Assembly (NCBI GenBank): GCA_009746045.1
Contig: RPFO01002048.1
Coordinates: forward strand, 373,001-408,619
Length of the DNA: 35,619 bases
Source of the DNA: Mesostigma viride
Taxonomy: Eukaryota > Streptophyta > Mesostigmatophyceae > Mesostigmatales > Mesostigmataceae
Direction of reading: 5' to 3'
Positions within the stretch are counted from its first letter, which is position 1, and the number at the start of each line of letters is the position of its first letter. The notes under the pieces were generated by a model that saw only the letters and a program-made list of their open reading frames with translations, ran no database searches and was not told the origin of the DNA. The translations under genes were made by a program, and so were the position numbers. This document shows, in pieces, positions 28,986 through 35,619 of the stretch.

Positions 28986-31277
28986 CTAGAGTAGTATTGA
29001 GAACATCAAGGTCCTCGAAAAGGAATAGTCTGCACGACGAGAGAGTGCATCTGGTACTATGTTATCTACACCCTTGACATACTGAAGTTTAAAAGGGGAA
29101 AACTGTGCTAAAAATTCCATCCAGCGCGCTTGCCGAGGGGTAAGGTTGGGTTGGGAGAGAAGATGGGTAAGGGGACGATGATCCGTTTGGATAACTAACC
29201 TATAAGGATCTAGCTCACAGGGTTCATTCAGGCAGACATCAAATTGAGCACCTTTAAGAAGTGCTGCCACGCGTGGCAACAATACACCACCGCTAAGAGT
29301 TCCTGCTGGTGTACGGGATAGTTACGCTCCGCAGGGAGCATTGTCCTAGAGATATACTCAATTGGCTGTAAGCCCTGACCCTGATCCTGGAGAAGGACAC
29401 CACCTATAGCTACTTTACTAGCATCTGTAGCCACAACAAAGGGTTTAGTAGTATCCGGTAGGATGAGTACAGGAGGGGAAAGGAGTAGGGATTTTAGGCA
29501 CTGAAAAGCCGACTGACATTCACTACTCCAAACAAAGGGGATATCCTTCTTTAATAAATGATTAATAGGGGCTGCTATAGTTGCGAAACGCGGGATAAAA
29601 CGCCTATAGTAAGAAGCAATTCCTAGGAAACTACGTACACCTTTAACGTCGGTAGGAGTAGGCCATTCCTGAATTGACTTAGTTTTATCCGGGTCGGTAG
29701 CGACCCCGGCATCTGACAGAACGTGCCCTAAAAATGGGACACTCCTACCCGAACGCACTTTAGCACGGCGCGCCCACAAAGAATTTTCAGCCATTATTTC
29801 TAATACTTTCTTTAAATCACGTAGGTGCGTTTCAAAATCAGGAGAGTAAATAAGAATATCATCTAAGTAAGCTTGAGCACAAGAACGGTCATGCTCAGAT
29901 AAAGAAACAGAGGAGAAGGAAGGATCCTTTAATCAGAGGACACCTGAGGAAGGTGAGAATTTCCCATAACAGGTCTAAGCACTTCATTCATTAACATTTG
30001 AAAAGAGGCAGGCGAGTTACAGAGTCCCATAGCCGCTACTCTAAACTGGTAATGACCAAAAGGGGTAGCAAAGGCGGTTTTATGGCAATCCTCAGGAGCT
30101 ATCCGCAACTGCCAAAAACCATCCGCACAATCCAGTACTGTGAAACAAGTGGAACCTTTAACCTTATTAAATATATCATCAATACGAGGTAGAGGGTATT
30201 TAGACTTCACAGTAATATCATTCAACTTCCTATAATCAGTAACTAGGCGAAACTTGCCATTTGGCTTAGGAACTAACAGGACACCAGCTGAGTAGGGGAG
30301 TTACTAGGCTCTATCAATCCTGCTTCTAATAATGACACTAAAATCTGTTTTAGTTCCTTTAACTCGGTAGGGCCCATTCTATACATCGGAGAGTGCGTAG
30401 GAACTGCACCGTCCTTGATAACTACACGGTGTAAAACAGAACGAGGAGGAGGATAAGAAGGAGTCTTTTCTTCAAAAACCTTTGAGGAATCTATCACAGC
30501 CATGTATCTTACTATTTCATTTTCAGTAAATCCCACTCCTATTGTATCCACTGTGTTTATATCTATATCCACACTATTATTAGTGATAGGTATCTCCTGT
30601 ACTTCTAACTGAAGGAACATACATAATAAATATCCATATTCCTTTAGTTCAGAACGCAACTCATCATTGGACATTAATACTTCAGGTATAGGTCTTACAG
30701 GAGGATCAACAGGTGTAGGAGGAGTAATATCTACCAAGGATAAATTTTCCAATCTATAATGACGTTCCGGTACCCAGTAAGAGCTATCTGGAAACCAAAT
30801 GACCATGGTATCATAATTAATAGTAATCTTATTATCCTGGTGCCAATCTAATCCTAGTAATACATCAGCGGTAGTGATAGGGCCTATAGTGGCCGTCAGG
30901 TTGACAGTACGTCCTTGTATAACCATGGGAAGGGACACCGTACCCGGGGAATGACTGGTGCGACCATCAGCATAATGAACAGTGACGGGTTTGGTGTGAG
31001 GGGTAGGGACTAGTCCTAAACGCCTAACTAGGGCCTCGCTCACAAAGGAGCTAGCCGCACCGCTATCTACCAACACAGAGACATTCAAGAGTTCATCAGC
31101 ATGCAAGAAAGGGTCTACAACAGTGTGAGGGACGGTTAAACCACCATTCAAGAACATAAGAGGACGCACACGTAGTGGTAGGGAAGATTCAGCTCCTACA
31201 GAGGTTATAAAAACAGGCAGGCAAAAATTTTTATCTGGGGTACTATCTAAGGACCTGTCCAGGTTACCCCCGGCTGA
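28986..31277 (-). CDS. Protease - reverse transcriptase - RNase H of the chromovirus (frameshifted)
   Basis: Protease: VSVLVDSGAASSFVS (Asp codon 31065-31067) and ADVLLGLDWH. RT: VVIKDGAVPTHSPMYRMGP, a frame change at about 30284, LLVPKPNGKFRLVTDYRKLN, TCFTVLDCADGFWQLRIA and MGLCNSPASFQMLMNEVLRP. After another change near 29930, AYLDDILIYS follows (YLDD at 29858-29869). About 30 residues separate LRPV from YLDD, more than usual. RNase H: FVVATDASKVAIGGVL, HQQELLAVVY, a change near 29250, VIQTDHRPLTHLL and NIVPDALSRR. A further change separates it from the integrase. All catalytic residues are present; only the frame is broken. Confidence 0.85.
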
Positions 31278-31316
31278 CAGGCCTACTGTTCCCCCTCCCC
31301 CCCAAATCCATAGGAA

Positions 31317-33016
31317 CTAACCCCGAAGAAGACCCTGGCGAAAAAGCCACTGCTGGAGGGTCACGAGGGAGCGAAGAGGGTGCGGGAGCCTGATTATCAT
31401 AGGGGAACCCTGGGGGCCTGCCTGCACAGCATTCAGCCTACTAGGGGTAGCTGAGGGAATGCGTCCTGAAGTAGGACGAATAGGAGCACGCTGAGGGGTA
31501 CGAGGAGGGCGAGCGTCGGGATGAGGGGGAGCACCCGAAAGGAACTTGGGGCACTCACGTTTAAGATGACCTACTTCCTTACAATGATAGCATGTGATAT
31601 GAGAGACATCAAGGGCTGAAAGGTCAGTAACACAGATATCTAATTCTTCTACATAGGAGTTCTCCTCCTCAGGGGTAAGGATAATATTATTAATACGGGA
31701 ACGGGTAGGAAGAGAAGGGGTGGTGAAGAAATCTGCTACACGCAAGAGATGCTGGCGCACATGCTTGAGGGGCAGATCAGTAAAACGGTAGGCAGAGAAC
31801 TGGCGCTTGACTTCACGTAATAAGGGTCTACTGAGGCCTTGGAGGAAGCGAGCACGTACTTCTGCACCCGACAAATCCCTAATTCGTACCATCTGAGCAT
31901 CAAACTCTTTCATATACTCCTTAAATGATTTAGTACCCTGCTGCAAGGTACCAAAGGCTAATCTATCCTGCCAATCTGAATCAGGAGGGACTAAATGGTT
32001 CTCTAAACGCTTAAACAATTCTGCTACAGAGTTAGGGTAGGCATGAGAGGCCAAAGACTCACACTGAATGAGGTTAGCAAGCTCAGGAGTAATACAGGTT
32101 GTAAGATAGTGAGGAACTAATACAGCATCAGAAAGACGCCATCTATTATGATTCTGCCACGACTCCGTGTTCTGGGTAAGCAACATAATAAAGGTGAAAA
32201 ACTGTTGAGGGGTAGACTTGACATCCAGCTTGGGAAGGTTAGCAAAGAGGGGAAGAGCAGGGGGCTTAGGGGGATTAGAAGAGTCAGTTTTTCCCATAGG
32301 GCCACTATCTTCCACTGCTACATAAGCGGGATAGAAGGAAGGAAGAGGAAAGTCTTGGGTAGGGGTCTAGAAGGGGCCACCGTTTCAGGCTGGTGCCCAT
32401 AAGAGAAGGGGACAGTATATTGCTCACGAAGAGAGGAATAGGCAAAATGATCATAATTTCTATCATCTAGGGGCATGGTGCTGAAATCACTATTAACTTC
32501 TAAATCAGCCACACGGGTAGGGACCTGGGCTGCCTCATAGGCCGTCTCAGGGTAGGACCAGGAAGCAGGTGGGTAAAAGGGAACTGCACTAGGGCGCCCA
32601 GAAGGACCGACAGGGGCAGAGGCACGACCCGTGTTAAGAGCAGGCATGGAAGGCACAGGGTGGGAAGGAGGCCTAAAACATTGTTAGTTAGTGAGGACCT
32701 GCTGGAGGGTTGAGCCAAGGTTGCAGGAGGGGCAGGGGCCTGGTTCAGGGTAAGGGAAGGGTCATCACTAAATCTGACTTGCATACGTTGACGTTGTTCA
32801 TAGGTAGGAGGGGTAAGTGAGGGACGACGGCGACCACCAGCAATAGGAGAAGGAGGTGAGGTACGAAGATTACCTTGAGGAGTGAGATGGTGCACCGTTT
32901 CAAGTGAGTCCCGTCGGTTACCACGATTGTTGTTATGGTTGTTATTATTATTATTATTATTACATAGTAGGAGTATTGGTAGGTATAGGCGACATGTTAC
33001 CACCCACTGGATCCAT
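31317..33016 (-). CDS. Gag of the chromovirus with CCHC zinc knuckle (frameshifted)
   Basis: An ATG at 33016 gives MDPVGGNMSPIPTNTPTM, then an (AAT)n tract read as polyasparagine after a frame change at about 32950. Further changes lie near 32660 and 32355. The intact capsid part reads PKLDVKSTPQQFFTFIMLL, LANLIQCESLASHAYPNSV, FGTLQQGTKSFKEYMKEF and RARFLQGLSRPLLREVKRQF, typical of a Ty3-type capsid. The knuckle CYHCKEVGHLKREC lies at 31551-31592. It ends at 31317, overlapping the start of the protease region. It packages the element RNA. Confidence 0.75.
32945..32966. repeat. (ATT)n/(AAT)n microsatellite in gag
   Basis: TTATTATTATTATTATTA encodes polyasparagine on the minus strand. The frame changes within it, consistent with slippage or a sequencing indel. 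Confidence 0.75.
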
Positions 33017-33138
33017 TTTTATTTAAGTAAATGATCAGAATTAACTGAAAGCAACAAGGATAAAGGACAAGGCCTAATTTAAGGCAAGGAAAGAAAAGAA
33101 AAAGCTTTTAATGGCTTAAAAGAAGGAAACAATTTAAA

Positions 33139-33528
33139 TCAATCCTTTTTAACAACAGTAATGGATAGGGAACCGAATTCTAAGGTGAGAGGAGTATCTA
33201 AGCTAGATGAGGATGCAGCCCTCTTAGGGGGAGACGAAGGAGGGGTAGCAAAATCTAGAGCTTCTACAGGAGGGCGACCATGAGGAGTAGAACGTACGTG
33301 TAGGCCTAGATCTGATACATGGTCTATAAGGAATTGTTGAGCTTCCTCGAAGGTAACAAATTTCTTATACCTAATTACATTATATGTACGATTTTGCACT
33401 ATCTTCCTAGCATCTGACCAAGAGAGGAAAATGGCTGACCATTGAGGGGTAATAACTACGTAATATTTAGCTAAGCTATTATCACTAGATGAATGGGAAG
33501 GCGCAGTAAAAACACGACGTTGACTCAT
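33139..33528 (-). CDS. Small ORF with RNase-H1-type hybrid-binding (Cauli_VI-like) domain
   Basis: An intact 129-codon minus-strand frame starting MSQRRVFTAPSHSSSDNSL. Residues about 20-68 read KYYVVITPQWSAIFLSWSD, ARKIVQNRTYNVIRYKKF and TFEEAQQFLIDH. This is the pattern of the small RNA/DNA-hybrid-binding domain at the N-terminus of RNase H1 and in caulimovirus inclusion proteins: YY-V, a W-A/G-I aromatic strand, S/W-EA positions, then F-x-S/T-F-EEA-FL. The tail is Ser/Pro/Lys-rich and probably disordered. It lies between the leader and gag, in an independent frame 122 nt upstream of the gag ATG. Likely role: binding the RNA/DNA hybrid during reverse transcription, by inference from the domain. 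Confidence 0.65.
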   Translation of the reverse strand: MSQRRVFTAPSHSSSDNSLAKYYVVITPQWSAIFLSWSDARKIVQNRTYNVIRYKKFVTFEEAQQFLIDHVSDLGLHVRSTPHGRPPVEALDFATPPSSPPKRAASSSSLDTPLTLEFGSLSITVVKKD

Positions 33529-34057
33529 GATAACTCACCTGGTGGGTCTTGTGATGTCAAGCTAGACGGGGTAGGGTAGGCGACTTAGCTGGACGATCTG
33601 GATCACCGAAAGAAGAATGAGGGCGGAATTGTCCAGCTCTCGTCCTAAGTCAGCGACCGGATAGTCCAGCGCTCGTCCTAACACAGCGACCGTAACTCTG
33701 CGGGTGCGGCCGTCTAATAAAGCAGCAGCACAAGGAAAAAGGTGTAGGTACTGCGACGCTAATCGTCTCCGAACAGTAATACTCCCTATCTAAGACAGGA
33801 AACAACCGTAAGCAGGAAAACAAGGCGAAGGACAGGCTAACTACGAAAGGATTTATCCGCTGCGAGCAGGTCTAGCATCTAGGTAGAGCGTGTCCCGAAA
33901 CGGGCAGCACTACTCTCCTAGCTTGAAGGCGACCCGCCCATTACCTATCAAGGAAGTGTCGGCTTCTTGTTCCTGGACGCGGAAGGGGTCTTGAAAGGTG
34001 TATGTGGCAAGGGATAGTCGTCTCGTTCACTACCTACTGAAGTTCCTCCGGAACCAT
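33529..34057 (-). other. 5' leader of the chromovirus
   Basis: About 530 nt lie between the 5' LTR and the small ORF, with no supported gene. Directly next to the LTR the minus strand reads ATGGTTCCGGAGGAACTTC. It starts close to TGG as a tRNA primer site would, and folds as GTTCC-GGA-GGAAC, but I cannot match it to a tRNA. A near-repeat of GTCCAGC(T/G)CTCGTCCTAA occurs near 33630 and 33663. Confidence 0.5.
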
Positions 34058-34625
34058 TGTTACGCCGCGGATATCTACCTCCACCTCTACCTCTAATGGG
34101 CCTGATACTACCTAAACTGGTCAGGCCTCCTCTACTCAACCCTCTGGCGAAAGACGAACGTGACGGAGCTGATCTCAATGCAAACGTAGTGTTACTATAA
34201 TACGCCATACAACCATTTATCAAAACCCGTTTACTCCAGGAATAGAGGAAGGAAACACAACTACACTGCCGTGACCCAAGCCTAAATGTGTTAATTCATT
34301 TAACACACGCCGAGTGCACACACAAGGGTAGAACGCGCATAAATGGTCACCAACGGTCCAACACGCTCGGGCCGACATGGCCCTCGCCTACAGATGCACG
34401 CTGGTCCACTACATCTACTGATGCACGCTGGTCCACTACATTCTACCACAGGATCAGGACCACTAGTATAATACGCGGCGCGGCGCCCAACGGCACCCAA
34501 TGTACCACAGTACTGTTACGAGGACAATAATGTCCCGGTAGGAGCCTAAACGTAAACCTGGGGCAACCGAGGCAAAAGACCTAATTTACGTCCGTAACTA
34601 CAACGAATTGTTACGCGACGTAACA
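34058..34625 (-). repeat. 5' LTR of the chromovirus (568 bp)
   Basis: It starts TGTTACGCCGCGG and ends GCGACGTAACA, matching 23815-24387 with a handful of substitutions and single-base indels. The CATGC duplication follows. Confidence 0.9.
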
Positions 34626-34630
34626 CATGC

Positions 34631-35619
34631 ATAGGAGAGCATACTTGGCCATTGCCACGTTTCCGCGTGTCGATCCCTGATCCACTTGCCCTTGTGAATC
34701 TTCAGCAATATGTCAGTATGTGGCCTCTCATGTGACGTCCTTAATGATGACGGGAGCAAGCCGTAATGCCGCTTAGTATGATGTGATTATTTGCAGTGAG
34801 ACAAATATTTAAGTGAGTTGTTATATTCATCATTCGGCATTCACCGCGCCCCTTGGGAGAGCCACAATCAACTGTTGAGCAGGTACATTCATCCTTGTTG
34901 TTGTTTTGAATAGTTTGTTGCATGTGAGATGGCTTGCCAACGTCCATCCCTTTCACTGACGCAGGCCGATGTTCAACTTGATTGTTATGTGAGGCCATAA
35001 ACACAAATGCATGCGTTGCGGGTGTCTTCTACTATGACTATCGGGAGACAACTATCTTAGTTCATAGTTGTCTGGAAATAGTTTCCTTGATATAGTTGTC
35101 TCACTTAATATCTTCACATTCCAACGGGACCGCGTAGAAGTGTAATTATCATTTATGGACAGCTGTCTTAAAAGACAACTATTCCTGGACGCATGGCGTG
35201 CCAACGTGGAAGGACTGAGGTGTTATTCAATGAGAGGAAAGATGCGAACTAAGACCGCGGGCTACTAGCCGTGGCTATCTATATGAAGACCTAGCGGCAT
35301 GGAGGGACTGATTGGGCAGATGGTAACATGAAAAATGTTTATAGAATAGAAAAAAGCTTGTCTCCTCATGGTCTCCTTGATAGAATAAACCAAACTTATG
35401 AAGAAAAATGCTTAGTGGTACCGAGTACTATATGGGGTCATATAATGATGACCATTCAACTTTATTGACATTGAACAATAATAAACTGTAAAAGTTACTT
35501 AAACATATTCATGAGAAAGCTGGGGCCACCACGTGTAGAGCTCGCTGAGACGATCATTTTTGCTCCTAGGTCGCCCTATAACCCTTGGGACCGTCAGGGT
35601 TTCGCTAGCGGGTATAGCC
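34631..35619. other. Flank downstream of the chromovirus, no gene seen
   Basis: No supported coding region. It contains a cluster of ATAGTTGTCT motifs in both orientations (35046-35055, 35064-35073, 35092-35101 and 35173-35182); the first two form a 10-bp hairpin with an 8-nt loop. It probably continues the sequence that lay 3' of the interrupted host gene before the insertion. Confidence 0.5.

Larger units (their letters stand above)
23815..34625 (-). mobile_element. Ty3/Gypsy chromovirus with an extra 5' ORF and two extra 3' ORFs
   Basis: Direct LTRs at 23815-24387 and 34058-34625 (TGTTACG...CGTAACA) are flanked by CATGC. All coding is on the minus strand, and a GTGGGGGGGGAGG polypurine tract abuts the 3' LTR, confirming orientation. 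The order is: small ORF with an RNase-H1-like hybrid-binding domain, gag with CCHC knuckle, PR (DSGA), RT (YLDD), RH, INT (D,D35E), chromodomain, then two ORFs of unknown function. PR-RT-RH-INT order plus the chromodomain places it with chromoviruses. About ten single-base frame changes interrupt gag-pol. It is inserted about 90 bp downstream of the host gene's stop. Confidence 0.9.

Overview
The window is eukaryotic nuclear DNA. It has spliceosomal introns with GT donors and (T)GCAG or CACAG acceptors, LTR retrotransposons with 5-bp target-site duplications, a DNA transposon with terminal inverted repeats, and long higher-order minisatellites. The GCAG-type acceptors, the GC-rich satellites and the mix of retroelements suggest a repeat-rich microalga (green-algal type), but no lineage marker proves this.

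One broken gene runs left to right through the window, and younger insertions pull it apart. Exon fragments lie at 2-190, about 10035-10943, 11154-12073 and 22650-23720 (+). They look like one large uncharacterised protein that I associate from memory with a big family best known from agaricomycete fungi; it is probably transposon-derived, with a C2H2-like finger and further Cys/His motifs at the C-terminus. The insertions are: (1) a 9.8-kb TIR element (191-10019) between the first two fragments; (2) a Copia-type LTR element on the minus strand (12189-22573, duplication GTAGA) inside an intron; (3) a 2.7-kb non-autonomous LTR element (14496-17221, duplication CCATG) nested in the reverse transcriptase of (2); (4) a Ty3/Gypsy chromovirus on the minus strand (23815-34625, duplication CATGC) about 90 bp after the stop codon.

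The TIR element carries two genes of unknown function, one leftward (1494-3051) and one rightward (6855-9507, polyQ). It also holds four unrelated minisatellite or microsatellite arrays, at least one of them inside a predicted intron.

The Copia-type element has an unusual domain order: gag - zinc knuckle - integrase - protease - reverse transcriptase - RNase H, with the protease after the integrase. Its LTRs end in AGTTAG/CTAACT instead of TG/CA, and only 19 nt separate the 5' LTR from the gag start.

The chromovirus has the order LTR - small ORF with an RNase-H1-type hybrid-binding domain - gag - PR - RT - RH - INT - chromodomain - two extra unknown ORFs - polypurine tract - LTR.

Nearly every coding region is broken by single-base frame changes, often at homopolymers or short repeats, with few nonsense codons. 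This looks as much like residual indel error in a long-read assembly as like biological decay. The last kilobase (34631-35619) shows no gene.
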